A stretch of DNA of 64,000 nucleotides from Limnohabitans sp. TEGF004 (GCF_027924965.1 NZ_AP027056.1:868001-932000); one strand, 5' to 3'. Positions 1 to 9,224 are shown, numbered from the stretch's first letter. Notes: generated from the letters alone by a model not told the origin. Program-made: numbers and translations.

Positions 1-1517
1 GCAACCGCTACTCATTGACTGACTCTGACGTGGAGCAATTGGCCCACTACGCCATGGTGATTGAGGCCCATTACGGCCGTCCTATGGACATTGAGTGGGG
101 CAAAGACGGCACAGACGGCCAGCTCTACATCTTGCAAGCGCGCCCAGAGACTGTGAAGAGCCAAGCCAAAGGTCAGTCCGAGTTCCGCTACAAACTCAAA
201 GGTCACAGCACTGTGTTGGCCGAAGGCCGCGCGATTGGCCAAAAGATTGGCACCGGCCCTGTGCGCTTGGTGCACAACATCAGCGAGATGGACACTGTCC
301 AGCCTGGCGACGTGTTGGTGACCGACATGACAGACCCCAACTGGGAACCTGTGATGAAGCGCGCCAGCGCCATCGTGACCAACCGTGGTGGCCGTACTTG
401 CCACGCCGCCATCATTGCGCGTGAGTTGGGTATTCCTGCAGTGGTGGGTTGCGGTGACGCGACCGAGCGCTTGAAAGACGGCACGCTCGTGACTGTGAGT
501 TGCTCAGAAGGCGACACCGGTTTGATCTATGACGGTTTGTTAGAGACTGAAGTGACCGAAGTGCAACGCGGCGAAATGCCCAGCATCAAAACCAAGATCA
601 TGATGAACGTGGGTAACCCACAGTTGGCGTTTGACTTTTGCCAGTTGCCCAACGAAGGTGTGGGCTTGGCCCGTTTGGAGTTCATCATCAACAACAACAT
701 TGGTGTGCACCCTAAGGCGATTCTTGACTACCCGAATGTCGATGCTGATTTGAAGAAGGCGGTTGAGTCCGTGGCCCGCGGTCACGCTTCGCCTCGCGCG
801 TTCTACGTGGACAAAGTGGCCGAAGGCATTGCCACCATCGCTGCGGCGTTCTGGCCAAAGCCAGTCATCGTGCGTATGTCGGACTTCAAGTCCAACGAAT
901 ACCGCAAACTCATTGGTGGCAGCCGCTACGAGCCAGAGGAAGAAAACCCAATGTTGGGCTTCCGTGGCGCCGCACGCTACATCAGCGAAGACTTCGGTGA
1001 AGCCTTTGCGATGGAGTGTGAAGCCATGCGCCGCGTGCGTACCGACATGGGTTTGACCAACGTGCAAGTCATGGTGCCATTCGTGCGTACCTTGGGCCAA
1101 GCAGAGCGTGTGACCAACTTGTTGGCCGAGCACGGCCTGAAGCGCGGCGAGAACGACCTTAAAGTCATCATGATGTGCGAAGTGCCTAGCAACGCCATCC
1201 TCGCTGACGACTTCTTGAAGTTCTTTGACGGCTTCTCGATTGGCTCGAACGACTTGACCCAACTCACCTTGGGCCTGGACCGTGACTCTGGCTTGGAGTT
1301 GTTGGCCGCTGACTTTGACGAGCGCGACCCTGCTGTGAAAGCTTTGCTCAGCAAAGCCATCGCGGCATGTTTGGCGCAAGGCAAGTACGTGGGTATCTGC
1401 GGCCAAGGCCCCAGCGACCACCCCGACTTCGCGCACTGGTTGGCCGATGAGGGCATCAGCTCCATCTCGCTGAACCCAGACAGCGTGATCGACACTTGGA
1501 AATCATTGGCCAAGTAA
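1..1517 (+). CDS. ppsA: Phosphoenolpyruvate synthase, 5'-truncated by the window edge
   Basis: Converts pyruvate, ATP and water to PEP, AMP and phosphate, the entry step of gluconeogenesis from three-carbon acids. The open frame enters at base 3, so about 505 C-terminal residues of a protein of roughly 800 are present. Visible are the end of the ATP-grasp domain ([21 protein letters not shown]), the phosphohistidine domain with its catalytic histidine in [14 protein letters not shown], and the PEP/pyruvate-binding barrel with [19 protein letters not shown] and the catalytic cysteine in [12 protein letters not shown]. The frame ends in TAA without damage. Only the missing 5' end is uncertain. 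Confidence 0.96.
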   Translation, partial: NRYSLTDSDVEQLAHYAMVIEAHYGRPMDIEWGKDGTDGQLYILQARPETVKSQAKGQSEFRYKLKGHSTVLAEGRAIGQKIGTGPVRLVHNISEMDTVQPGDVLVTDMTDPNWEPVMKRASAIVTNRGGRTCHAAIIARELGIPAVVGCGDATERLKDGTLVTVSCSEGDTGLIYDGLLETEVTEVQRGEMPSIKTKIMMNVGNPQLAFDFCQLPNEGVGLARLEFIINNNIGVHPKAILDYPNVDADLKKAVESVARGHASPRAFYVDKVAEGIATIAAAFWPKPVIVRMSDFKSNEYRKLIGGSRYEPEEENPMLGFRGAARYISEDFGEAFAMECEAMRRVRTDMGLTNVQVMVPFVRTLGQAERVTNLLAEHGLKRGENDLKVIMMCEVPSNAILADDFLKFFDGFSIGSNDLTQLTLGLDRDSGLELLAADFDERDPAVKALLSKAIAACLAQGKYVGICGQGPSDHPDFAHWLADEGISSISLNPDSVIDTWKSLAK

Positions 1518-1527
1518 TACCGCTTTG

Positions 1528-1785
1528 ATGCCGCAGCCCTCTACAGCCTCTGACTCAGAGGCGCCGCGTCCCACAACGATCGAAGTCACGGCTTTGCCCA
1601 GACGTGCGTTGTGGGGTGCGGCGGGGCTGGTGGTTTTGACGGTGGGGTCTTTGGGCATGGCTTGGCTCTTGCCAGATGCCACGTTACTGCATTTTTTGTG
1701 GGTGGCGCAAGCCGTGCCTGTTCTGTACTTGCTGCTCGCTTGGTGGGGCACGCAAGCTTCGCATCCGACCGATGATGCGTCTTAA
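1528..1785 (+). CDS. Small two-helix membrane protein preceding the symporter (DUF4212-like partner)
   Basis: 85 residues starting at an ATG; an in-frame TTG one codon upstream is also possible. A polar 25-residue N-terminus is followed by two hydrophobic segments, around residues 30-50 and 55-75. It begins 10 bases after ppsA and its stop overlaps the start of the sodium:solute symporter by 14 bases, which implies translational coupling. Small two-helix proteins commonly precede symporters of this type (DUF4212 and DUF485 families). I base the assignment on size, topology and position, not on a recognised motif, so the family name is tentative. Confidence 0.6.
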   Translation: MPQPSTASDSEAPRPTTIEVTALPRRALWGAAGLVVLTVGSLGMAWLLPDATLLHFLWVAQAVPVLYLLLAWWGTQASHPTDDAS

Positions 1786-3772
1786 GTCTTGGCCTTGGCG
1801 TTTGTTGTTGCTCAGCTTTGCTGGGCTGGTTGTGCTGACACTGTTGTTGCTGCTTGCTGACTTTGCAGGCGTACCCAAGGGCGTTGTGAACGGTTTTTTC
1901 TTGGTGATCTCCATCATCGGTTATGCCGTGATTGGCATGTTTTGCCGCACCACCACGCCTGAAGAATATTTTGTCGCAGGGCGACGCATCAGCGCACCGC
2001 TCAACGGCATGGCGACAGCGGCTGATTGGATTTCTGCCGCCTCGTTCATTGGCCTCACAGGTTTGTTGTTGTCGGATGGCTTTGTCGGCGATGGTCAGCA
2101 TCCCGGCGGCTTGGCTTATTTACTTGGCTGGACAGGCGGTTTTTGTTTGCTCGGTTTTTTATTTGCCGCCAAGCTCAACCTCTCGCAATCCATCACCATC
2201 CCTGATTTCTTAGGCCGTCGCTTTGACAGTGCGGCTGTGCGTTGGTTCGCTGCGTGGGGCGCTATTTTGTGCTCCAGTATTTACTTGGTGGCGCAAATTT
2301 ACGGCATTGGCCTTGTGGCTTCCATGCTCTCGGGCTTGACCTTTGAGTTGGGTGTGTTCTTGGCGTTGGGTGGTGTGTTGCTGTGTTCATTCTTGGGTGG
2401 CATGCGCGCCGTCACTTGGACGCAGGGTGTGCAATGTGTGGTCATCGTGGTGTCGATGGTGGTCCTCGGCATGGCCGTGTCTTTCAAGACGCAAGGTCAT
2501 CCTTTTGTGACGATTGCAGCGGCTCAGTCGTTGCCTGAAATCCAGCAGCGCGCCAAGCAAATTGAAACAGATCCTGCTGAGTTGAGTACGCGTGACATCA
2601 TCAGTTTGCGCATGAGCAATTTGGATGTGAAGATTGCTGAGCCCACATACGCCCGCGAGGTCGAACGCCAAGCTGTGGCTCGTCAAGTGGCAAGGGCCAA
2701 AGCCGAGGGGGCTTCGCTGCGTGAGATTCAAAAGCTAGAGGCCAATCCTGCTTGGCGTGAGACATCGGTGGATCGCTTGGTGGGGGCGTGGCAAGCTGAG
2801 CGCGAGGTGTTGGCTGAGGCCATCTATCGTCCCGTGGGCTTTCAAGTGCCTTTGCTCAATGGCTGGAACCAGGGGTGGTTCAACAGCTTGGGGCTTGTGT
2901 TTTGCTTGATGTTGGGCACGGCTGCGTTGCCACATATTTTGGTGCGCTCTTACACCACGTCTACACCTGCAGAGGCTCAGCGCTCGGTGGTTTGGGCTTT
3001 GGGCATCATCGTGGTGGTTTACCTTTGCGCTTCTGCGCTCGCGGTCTTGCTCAAATCGTTTGTGCTGACCGAGTTGGTCGGCTCGCACTTGGACCAACTG
3101 CCAGATTGGGCGGATCGCTTGAAGCTGCGCAAATTGGCGCTGTTGAGTATTCAAGATTACAACCAAGACGGCATCGTGCAGTTTGCAGACATCCGTTTGT
3201 TCAACGATTACTTGGTGCTGGGCGTGCCAGAGATCACGCACATCTCGTCGGTCTTCACGGGCTTGTTGGCTGCTGGCGCGTTGGCTGCGGCCTTGTCAAC
3301 AGCGGATGGCTTGTTGTTGACCATCTCGAACGCCCTGGCGCAAGACTTGTACTTTCAAACAGCAGAGCCCAATGCGCCCCCGTTGCGCCGTGTGATGTTG
3401 TCCAAAATTTTGCTGATGGTGGTGGCACTGATGGCTGCTTGGTTTGCCACTAACCGCCCCGTGAGTATTTTATTTTGGGTCACATGTGCGTTTTCTTTGG
3501 CCGCGGCCACGTTTTTCCCCGTGCTGTTGCTGGGCATTTACTGGCGCGGCATGAACCGTGTAGGGGCTTTGATGGCCATGGTGTCTGGGTTGGTCGTCAC
3601 TTTGTATTACATCGCGGTCAACCACCCTTGGTTACAAATGCGCTTTCAACTGCAGGCCGCTGACACCTTGTGGTTTGGACTTGACCCCGTGTGCGCGGGC
3701 GTTTTTGGGGTGCCCGTAGGGCTGTTACTTGGCGTGGCGGGCAGCAAGCTCTCGAACACGCTAAAAAATTGA
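1772..3772 (+). CDS. Sodium:solute symporter, VC_2705 subfamily (probable organic acid uptake)
   Basis: A multi-spanning inner-membrane SSS-family transporter of about 666 residues. It has the family features EEYFVAGRRISAPLNGMATAADWISAASFIG near the N-terminus and LAAALSTADGLLLTISNALAQDLY late in the protein. A soluble insert around residues 255-350 separates two groups of helices, as in the acetate/pyruvate-type VC_2705 subfamily. Before a late helix lies DYNQDGIVQFAD, matching a canonical EF-hand calcium loop. I chose the ATG at 1772 because it precedes the first helix and overlaps the small upstream gene; ATG 1775 is equally possible. Substrate is inferred: the ppsA neighbour suits uptake of gluconeogenic acids. 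Confidence 0.85.
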   Translation: MMRLKSWPWRLLLLSFAGLVVLTLLLLLADFAGVPKGVVNGFFLVISIIGYAVIGMFCRTTTPEEYFVAGRRISAPLNGMATAADWISAASFIGLTGLLLSDGFVGDGQHPGGLAYLLGWTGGFCLLGFLFAAKLNLSQSITIPDFLGRRFDSAAVRWFAAWGAILCSSIYLVAQIYGIGLVASMLSGLTFELGVFLALGGVLLCSFLGGMRAVTWTQGVQCVVIVVSMVVLGMAVSFKTQGHPFVTIAAAQSLPEIQQRAKQIETDPAELSTRDIISLRMSNLDVKIAEPTYAREVERQAVARQVARAKAEGASLREIQKLEANPAWRETSVDRLVGAWQAEREVLAEAIYRPVGFQVPLLNGWNQGWFNSLGLVFCLMLGTAALPHILVRSYTTSTPAEAQRSVVWALGIIVVVYLCASALAVLLKSFVLTELVGSHLDQLPDWADRLKLRKLALLSIQDYNQDGIVQFADIRLFNDYLVLGVPEITHISSVFTGLLAAGALAAALSTADGLLLTISNALAQDLYFQTAEPNAPPLRRVMLSKILLMVVALMAAWFATNRPVSILFWVTCAFSLAAATFFPVLLLGIYWRGMNRVGALMAMVSGLVVTLYYIAVNHPWLQMRFQLQAADTLWFGLDPVCAGVFGVPVGLLLGVAGSKLSNTLKN

Positions 3773-3773
3773 C

Positions 3774-3779
3774 TATAAT
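3774..3779 (+). promoter_or_regulatory. Probable -10 element for the rpsF operon
   Basis: A perfect TATAAT lies immediately after the symporter stop and 67 bases before rpsF. I see no good -35 hexamer 16-18 bases upstream, so the call rests on the -10 element and position. Confidence 0.5.
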
Positions 3780-3845
3780 CGTGGGCTTTTCCCTTGCTGC
3801 CCGCGTCAGACGCCGTAGGCAGCTTCACATCCACAAGGAGTGTCC

Positions 3846-4211
3846 ATGCGTCATTACGAAATCATTTTGTTGATCCACCCGGATCAAAGCGAACAAGTTC
3901 CAGCCATGCTGGAGCGTTACAAAGGCATGATCACCGCAGGTGGTGGTGCTATTCATCGTACGGAAGACTGGGGTCGCCGCCAGTTGGCCTACATGATCAA
4001 CAAGCTTGCCAAAGCTCACTACATTTGCTTGAACATCGAAGCTAGCCAAGCTGTGATGTCTGAACTCGAACACGCGTTCAAGTTCAACGATGCTGTGTTG
4101 CGCCACATGACTGTCTTGCGTAAGAAGGCCGACACCGCGCCTTCCATCATGATGAAGACAGTCGAGCGCGAAGAAGCTCGCAAGAACCAGCAAGCTGAGT
4201 TCGCGGGCTAA
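3846..4211 (+). CDS. rpsF: 30S ribosomal protein S6
   Basis: S6 sits on the platform of the 30S subunit and pairs with S18. The protein has 121 residues and begins [19 protein letters not shown], typical of S6, with [18 protein letters not shown] in the middle. I use the ATG at 3846 because AAGGAG ends five bases before it; the GTG two codons earlier lies inside that ribosome-binding site. Its C-terminal extension after the core is short. It starts the rpsF-priB-rpsR-rplI cluster, a conserved bacterial order. Confidence 0.97.
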   Translation: MRHYEIILLIHPDQSEQVPAMLERYKGMITAGGGAIHRTEDWGRRQLAYMINKLAKAHYICLNIEASQAVMSELEHAFKFNDAVLRHMTVLRKKADTAPSIMMKTVEREEARKNQQAEFAG

Positions 4212-4231
4212 TTGCTGACTCATTACAAGGT

Positions 4232-4522
4232 TTGAACCACGTTGTTTTGAATGCTTGTGTTGTGGAGGCTTCGGCCCTGCGATACACCCCAGCCGGTTTA
4301 CCCGCCATTGATTTGAGTCTCGAACACGAGTCTGAAATACAAGAAGCAGGGCAAAAGCGACAAGTCAAAGCAACCGTCAAAACAGTCGCCTTGGGATCTT
4401 TAGCTGAGCGTCTCGCTCAACTTCCCCTCGGTAGCCTTTGGCAGTTCAGCGGCTTTTTGGCCTCACCTCGTAACAGCAAAAACGTCGTTTTTCATATTCA
4501 AGATTTTCAGCAAATTTCATAG
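4232..4522 (+). CDS. priB: Primosomal replication protein N (PriB), OB-fold
   Basis: PriB is a small dimeric single-strand-DNA-binding protein that stabilises PriA at stalled forks. The 96-residue sequence reads NHVVLNACVVE...LRYTPAGLPAIDLSLEH and ends in VVFHIQDFQQ, the beta-strand pattern of the PriB/SSB OB fold. Position between rpsF and rpsR is the usual one. The start is the TTG at 4232 with AAGG just upstream. The spacing is very short, so initiation may depend on coupling to rpsF. The TTG at 4247 is an alternative. Confidence 0.9.
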   Translation: MNHVVLNACVVEASALRYTPAGLPAIDLSLEHESEIQEAGQKRQVKATVKTVALGSLAERLAQLPLGSLWQFSGFLASPRNSKNVVFHIQDFQQIS

Positions 4523-4534
4523 GAGGCCCAGATC

Positions 4535-4816
4535 ATGGCCACATTCAAGAAATTCAACAAAGACAAGCGTCCAAAGCGCAACACGCAATCATTGCTTTTC
4601 AAGCGCAAGCGCTTCTGCCGCTTCACCGTCACTGGCGTTGAAGAAATCGACTACAAAGACGTCGACACATTGCGTGACTTCATTGCCGAAAACGGCAAGA
4701 TCATTCCCGCACGCCTCACCGGCACACGCGCCATTTACCAACGTCAGCTGAACACTGCCATCAAGCGCGCGCGCTTCTTGGCCTTGGTGCCATACAGCGA
4801 CCAGCACAAGATCTAA
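4535..4816 (+). CDS. rpsR: 30S ribosomal protein S18
   Basis: 93 residues with the S18 core [10 protein letters not shown]...[14 protein letters not shown] and [19 protein letters not shown] strong AGGAGG precedes the ATG. The N-terminus is longer than in E. coli S18 by a basic stretch ([12 protein letters not shown]), usual in this group. S18 binds S6 on the platform, which fits co-transcription with rpsF. Confidence 0.97.
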   Translation: MATFKKFNKDKRPKRNTQSLLFKRKRFCRFTVTGVEEIDYKDVDTLRDFIAENGKIIPARLTGTRAIYQRQLNTAIKRARFLALVPYSDQHKI

Positions 4817-4827
4817 GGAGACCGACC

Positions 4828-5280
4828 ATGCAAATTATTCTGCTCGACAAGGTCGTGAACCTCGGCAACCTCGGCGAAATCGTCCGTGTGAAAGATGGTT
4901 ACGCCCGTAACTTTTTGATCCCATCAGGCCGCGCACGTCGCGCCACTGAGACAGCGATCAAAGAATTCGAAGTTCGCCGCGCTGAACTCGAAAAAGCTGC
5001 TGCTGAGAAATTGGCTGCTGCACAAGCTCAAGGCGAAAAATTGGCCGGCAAAGCCGTCAAGATCGGCCAAAAAGCCGGTGTGGATGGCCGCTTGTTTGGC
5101 TCTGTGACCAACCATGACATCGCTGAAGCGTTGACAAAAGAAGGTTTCGCAGTGGCCAAAGCCCAAATCCGCATGCCTCACGGCCCTATCAAGGTTGTGA
5201 GCGACAGCACCGTGGGTGTGGCGTTGCACACCGACGTGATCGTTGAGATCACTGTCTCTGTGTACGGCGAAGCTGCTTAA
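4828..5280 (+). CDS. rplI: 50S ribosomal protein L9
   Basis: 150 residues. The N-terminal domain [19 protein letters not shown] with [17 protein letters not shown] is diagnostic of L9. A long charged helix follows (residues 45-75), then the C-terminal domain with [25 protein letters not shown] lies eight bases upstream. An intrinsic terminator follows, so this is the last gene of the ribosomal cluster. Confidence 0.98.
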   Translation: MQIILLDKVVNLGNLGEIVRVKDGYARNFLIPSGRARRATETAIKEFEVRRAELEKAAAEKLAAAQAQGEKLAGKAVKIGQKAGVDGRLFGSVTNHDIAEALTKEGFAVAKAQIRMPHGPIKVVSDSTVGVALHTDVIVEITVSVYGEAA

Positions 5281-5298
5281 GCTTTTCTGCATCACATG

Positions 5299-5324
5299 AA
5301 GCCGCTCTTCGGAGCGGCTTTTTT
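5299..5324 (+). terminator. Intrinsic terminator after rplI
   Basis: AAGCCGCTC and GAGCGGCTT form a 9-bp stem with a UUCG-type loop followed by a run of T. Confidence 0.93.
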
Positions 5325-5359
5325 ATTTGTTCTTTGCATTTCCCCAGCTAACCCACCTC

Positions 5360-5380
5360 TTATCCACAGAGTTATCCCAA
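5360..5380 (+). promoter_or_regulatory. DnaA box pair upstream of dnaB
   Basis: TTATCCACA (5360-5368) is a perfect match to the strong DnaA box. TTATCCCAA (5372-5380) is a degenerate second copy in the same orientation, 12 bases on. They lie 47 bases upstream of the dnaB start, in the short gap that must hold its promoter. DnaA control of dnaB is my inference from sequence and position. Confidence 0.6.
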
Positions 5381-5426
5381 GCTTTGAACGCCTCTGGGCT
5401 TAGGATGTGTGTTTTACAGGATCACC

Positions 5427-6839
5427 ATGTCAGCCGCCTCTAACAGCTTTGATGAGAGCTTCTCTCACGACCAGCAAATTGCACAACTGCGCATTCCGCC
5501 GCACTCTATCGAGGCCGAGTCCAGCGTTTTGGGCGGTTTGTTGCTGGACAACGGCGCTTGGGACCGGGTTGGCGACTTGTTGGTAGATGGTGACTTCTAC
5601 CGCTACGAGCACAAGCAGGTGTATGCCGCCATTGGCGCCTTGGTGAACACCAGCCGTCCGGCTGACGTGATCACGGTGTATGAACACTTGCAAGCATTAG
5701 GCAAAGCCGAGGAAATCGGCGGCTTGGGTTACCTCAACGCTTTGGCGCAATACGTGCCGAGCGCCAGCAATATCCGACGTTATGCCGAAATCGTGCGCGA
5801 GCGTTCTATCCTGCGCAAGCTGGTGACGGCCAGCGATGAAATTGCCACCAACGCCTTCAACACGCAGGGCAGAGCGGTGGCCCAAATCTTGGATGAAGCT
5901 GAGCAAAAAATCTTCAACATCGGTGAAGAAGGCTCGCGCATGAAGCAAGGTTTTCAAGCCATGCCGCAGTTGGTAGTTGACTTGTTAGACCGTGTGCAGG
6001 AAATGGCGGACAGCCAGAGCGATATTACGGGTGTACCCACGGGCTTCATTGACTTTGACCGCATGACCTCAGGCTTGCAGCCCGGCGATTTGATTGTGTT
6101 GGCAGCGCGTCCATCCATGGGCAAAACAGCGTTGGCCATCAACATTGCCGAGCATGTGGCCTTGAACGAAGGCTTGCCCGTGGCGGTGTTCTCGATGGAA
6201 ATGGGTGCCGCGCAGTTGGCGGTTCGTATCGTGGGTTCGATTGGCCGTGTGGACCAAGGCCACTTGCGCACGGGCAAGTTGAGCGATGACGAGTGGCCGC
6301 GTCTGACCGAGGCCATTGAGAAGTTACGCAATGTGTCGCTGCACATTGACGAAACACCAGGCTTGACCCCGAGTGAGCTGCGTGCCAACGCGCGTCGCTT
6401 GTCGCGTCAATGCGGCAAGCTTGGTCTCATCGTGGTCGACTATTTGCAGCTCATGAGCGGCTCTAGCAGCAGCGGTGGCGACAACCGTGCCACCGAGATT
6501 GGCGAAATTTCTCGTGGATTGAAAATGCTCGCCAAAGAGCTGCAATGCCCTGTGATCGCCTTGTCCCAGCTCAACCGAAGCGTGGAACAACGCACCGACA
6601 AACGTCCCATGATGAGTGACTTGCGTGAATCGGGTGCGATTGAGCAGGACGCGGACGTGATTATGTTCATTTACCGCGACGATTACTACAACAAAGAATC
6701 CAAAGAACCAGGCGTAGCCGAGGTCATCATCGGTAAGCAGCGTAACGGCCCCACTGGAACCGTCAAGCTGGCTTTCTTGAAGCCACTCACCAAGTTCGAA
6801 AGCTTGGCCAGTGGCTACAGCAGTGGTGGCGACTACTAG
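5427..6839 (+). CDS. dnaB: Replicative DNA helicase DnaB
   Basis: The ring-shaped 5'-3' helicase that unwinds the chromosome fork and recruits primase. It has 470 residues. The N-terminal domain contains RIPPHSIEAESSVLGGLLLD. The RecA-like domain has Walker A ARPSMGKT at residues 227-234, the Walker B-containing LIVVDYLQLM, and SQLNRSVEQRTDKRPMMSDL. The ATG at 5427 is used because an in-frame GTG further up lacks a ribosome-binding site. The gene is separated from rplI by a terminator and has its own DnaA-box-bearing leader. It ends 14 bases from the convergent phoH-like gene, with no obvious terminator between them. Confidence 0.98.
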   Translation: MSAASNSFDESFSHDQQIAQLRIPPHSIEAESSVLGGLLLDNGAWDRVGDLLVDGDFYRYEHKQVYAAIGALVNTSRPADVITVYEHLQALGKAEEIGGLGYLNALAQYVPSASNIRRYAEIVRERSILRKLVTASDEIATNAFNTQGRAVAQILDEAEQKIFNIGEEGSRMKQGFQAMPQLVVDLLDRVQEMADSQSDITGVPTGFIDFDRMTSGLQPGDLIVLAARPSMGKTALAINIAEHVALNEGLPVAVFSMEMGAAQLAVRIVGSIGRVDQGHLRTGKLSDDEWPRLTEAIEKLRNVSLHIDETPGLTPSELRANARRLSRQCGKLGLIVVDYLQLMSGSSSSGGDNRATEIGEISRGLKMLAKELQCPVIALSQLNRSVEQRTDKRPMMSDLRESGAIEQDADVIMFIYRDDYYNKESKEPGVAEVIIGKQRNGPTGTVKLAFLKPLTKFESLASGYSSGGDY

Positions 6840-6853
6840 CTAGCTCTTAAGGC

Positions 6854-8497
6854 TTAAAGCACTTCACTGGCAAAGTCAGCCAAGCGTGAGCGCTCGCCAC
6901 GGGCCAAGGTGATGTGGCCGCCATGTGGCCAACCTTTGAAACGGTCTACCGCATACGTCAGGCCCGATGAGCCTTCTGTCAGGTAAGGCGTGTCGATCTG
7001 TGCCAAGTTGCCCATGCACACAATCTTGGTCCCAGGACCTGCGCGCGTGATGAGCGTTTTCATTTGCTTGGGCGTCAAGTTCTGGGCTTCATCGATGATG
7101 AGGTACTTGTTCAAGAACGTGCGTCCACGCATGAAGTTCAAGCTCTTGATCTTGATGCGGCTGCGAATCAAATCATTGGTCGCGGCACGGCCCCAGTCGC
7201 CCGAGTTGGTGTCGGTCTTGGCCAGCACTTCAAGGTTGTCGTCTAAGGCGCCCATCCATGGACCCATTTTTTCTTCTTCGGTGCCGGGCAAGAAACCAAT
7301 GTCTTCGCCCACGCTCACGGTGGCACGCGTCATGATGATTTCGGTGTAGCGACGGTCGTCCAATACTTGCGTCAGGCCTGCGGCCAAGGCCATCAAGGTC
7401 TTGCCGGTGCCTGCAGTGCCAGTGAGGGTGACGAAGTCAATTTCTGGATCGGTCAGCAAGTTCATCGCGAAGTTTTGTTCGCGGTTGCGGGTGGTCACGC
7501 CCCAGACGGCATTTTTGAGATGCGTGAAGTCTTTGAGCGTTTTCAACACCACGGTGTTGCCGCGAATTTCGGTCACACGGGCATAGAGACTTGGCTCACC
7601 GGCTGACTCGTAATACACAAACTGATTGATGTGCAGGTCGGGTACCAAAGGGCCGCTTAGGCGGTAGAAGGTGTGGCTGCCGCTTTGCCAGCTTTCCACC
7701 TCTTTGGCGTGCTTGAGCCAGAAGTCTTCGGGTAGGGCGATGGCGCCCGAGTAGAGGAGGTCACCGTCTTCCAGAGTCTTGTCGTTTTGGTAGTCCTCAG
7801 CGGCCAGACCCAAGGCGCGTGCTTTGACGCGCATGTTGATGTCTTTGGAGACCAACACCACTTCGCGCGGTGCGTGCTTGATGCGCAGGGCCTCGACCAC
7901 TCCCAAAATTTGGTTGTCGGCTTTGCCTTGGGGCAGGCTAGAAGGCAGGGTGAAATCAAGCGGCTCGGTTTGGAAGAACAAACGGCCCCCCACTTGAATG
8001 TGGCCTGTGCCGTCAAGCTTAATGCCTGTCGTGATGTCTGCGCCGTGCGAAGCCACCAAAGCATCAAGCGAACGGCTGGTTTGGCGCGCGTTGCGCGCCA
8101 CTTCGGTCATGCCTTTTTTGTGGCCATCGAGCTCTTCGAGCACGATCATGGGCAAGAACACATCGTGTTCTTCGAAGCGGAACAAGCACATCGGGTCATG
8201 CATCAACACATTGGTGTCGAGCACAAACAGCTTAGTAGGGCCTGTGTGTTTCTTTTTAGGAGCGGCTGCACGCGCGGGGGCGGCTGCTTTGCGCTCGCCT
8301 TTGTAGGCGGGCATGGGTTCGGATTTGCGTGCGGCGAGTGGCGCTTCTGGTGCTTTGGTGGGCACTGGTGCTTCGACTTCGTGGGTGTCACGGCGCGGTG
8401 CCGATTTGCGTGTGCTGCGCGATTTAGGCGCTGCGGCATCTAAGCCCTCGGTGTTCAACAAAGCGGCACGTTTGGCGGGGGCGGGAGGCAGTGGCAT
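6854..8497 (-). CDS. PIN domain-PhoH ATPase fusion (PhoH2 type)
   Basis: 547 residues in three parts. The first 88 residues are a Pro/Ala/Lys-rich, probably disordered extension. Residues about 89-235 are a PIN ribonuclease domain starting LFVLDTNVLMHDP, with the expected acidic residues (D93, E121-E122). Residues about 330-545 are a PhoH P-loop ATPase with Walker A GTAGTGKT at 360-367 and YLIIDEAQNLTP as the Walker B region. Proteins of this arrangement are proposed RNA helicase/nucleases. It is convergent with dnaB and downstream of bcp, separated from it by a terminator. The physiological substrate is unknown. Confidence 0.9.
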   Translation of the reverse strand: MPLPPAPAKRAALLNTEGLDAAAPKSRSTRKSAPRRDTHEVEAPVPTKAPEAPLAARKSEPMPAYKGERKAAAPARAAAPKKKHTGPTKLFVLDTNVLMHDPMCLFRFEEHDVFLPMIVLEELDGHKKGMTEVARNARQTSRSLDALVASHGADITTGIKLDGTGHIQVGGRLFFQTEPLDFTLPSSLPQGKADNQILGVVEALRIKHAPREVVLVSKDINMRVKARALGLAAEDYQNDKTLEDGDLLYSGAIALPEDFWLKHAKEVESWQSGSHTFYRLSGPLVPDLHINQFVYYESAGEPSLYARVTEIRGNTVVLKTLKDFTHLKNAVWGVTTRNREQNFAMNLLTDPEIDFVTLTGTAGTGKTLMALAAGLTQVLDDRRYTEIIMTRATVSVGEDIGFLPGTEEEKMGPWMGALDDNLEVLAKTDTNSGDWGRAATNDLIRSRIKIKSLNFMRGRTFLNKYLIIDEAQNLTPKQMKTLITRAGPGTKIVCMGNLAQIDTPYLTEGSSGLTYAVDRFKGWPHGGHITLARGERSRLADFASEVL

Positions 8498-8556
8498 AGA
8501 TGAAACTTAAAGAGTTGAAACGCAAAGAAAAAACCGGAATTTAGATTCAAAAAGCG

Positions 8557-8588
8557 AAAAAGCCGCCTGGAGGCCAAGGCGGCTTTTT
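8557..8588. terminator. Intrinsic terminator after bcp
   Basis: AAAAAGCCGCC and GGCGGCTTTTT form an 11-bp stem with a 10-base loop. The T run works in both directions, but only the minus-strand bcp transcript arrives here. Confidence 0.88.
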
Positions 8589-8663
8589 GTTGGAAACGTG
8601 TTCGCTTCTGTCAATGTCATGGAGCCACTATAACCGAGCTCTGTGACAGTTTTAGCGGGGGTA

Positions 8664-9152
8664 TTAAGCAGCGGCTGCAGCGGCTTTCTTCAAAGCCTTG
8701 ACCGCTTTGAGCACTTCGTCCACATGGCCTGGCACTTTGAGGCCGCGCCACTCTTCTTTCAGCAAGCCATCAGCGCCCACCAAGAAGGTGCTGCGCTCAA
8801 TGCCTTTGACTTTTTTGCCGTACATGATTTTGTTTTTCACAACGCCAAACATGTGGCACATTTTTTCTTCTGTGTCAGCAATCAGCTCAAAGGGCAGTTC
8901 GAGTTTGGTTTTGAATTCATCATGCGACTTCATGTTGTCGCGTGACACGCCAAACACCATGGCGCCAGCTTTGACGAAGTCTTTGTACTTGTCGCGGAAC
9001 TGCATGGCCTCTGTGGTGCAGCCAGGTGTGTTGTCCTTTGGGTAAAAGTACAAGACCATCACTTGGCCGTTGTGCGAGGTGTTGCTTACCTTAATGCCGC
9101 CTGTGGCGTTGGCTTCAAATTCGGGGAGGGGTTTGTTGACAACAATTGCCAT
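8664..9152 (-). CDS. bcp: Thioredoxin-dependent peroxiredoxin (Bcp/PrxQ family)
   Basis: Reduces hydroperoxides in the cytoplasm. The 162-residue protein has the peroxidatic cysteine in PKDNTPGCTTEA, followed by the usual FGVSRDN and STFLVGADG. The position five residues after the peroxidatic cysteine, which holds the resolving cysteine in E. coli Bcp, is methionine here. A second cysteine is present in EEKMCHMFGV. The chain ends in KKAAAAAA. I chose the ATG at 9152 over the TTG three codons upstream because the latter adds residues absent from the family. Confidence 0.93.
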   Translation of the reverse strand: MAIVVNKPLPEFEANATGGIKVSNTSHNGQVMVLYFYPKDNTPGCTTEAMQFRDKYKDFVKAGAMVFGVSRDNMKSHDEFKTKLELPFELIADTEEKMCHMFGVVKNKIMYGKKVKGIERSTFLVGADGLLKEEWRGLKVPGHVDEVLKAVKALKKAAAAAA

Positions 9153-9182
9153 AGCGCTCAATCAGGTGTGACAGTTCAAACG

Positions 9183-9224
9183 GCCGGATGAAGGAGGCGA
9201 CTGTCGAGACAGCCCCCTTCCGGC
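9183..9224 (-). other. Long imperfect stem-loop between the Mth938-like gene and bcp
   Basis: On the minus strand GCCGGA and TCCGGC form the base, AGGGGGC and GCCTCCT the middle, and CTGT/ACAG the tip. No T run follows on the minus strand, so it is not a standard terminator. It may be a leader structure of bcp or a processing site. Confidence 0.4.

Noticed and set aside
540..1436. 298-codon open frame antisense to ppsA
   Set aside because: It lies opposite well-conserved ppsA, has His/Val-rich composition typical of reverse-strand shadows in GC-biased genes, and shows no family motif or ribosome-binding site.
3769..3774. TTGACT as a -35 box for rpsF
   Set aside because: It overlaps the TATAAT -10 element and so cannot be its partner, and no -10 lies 17 bases downstream.
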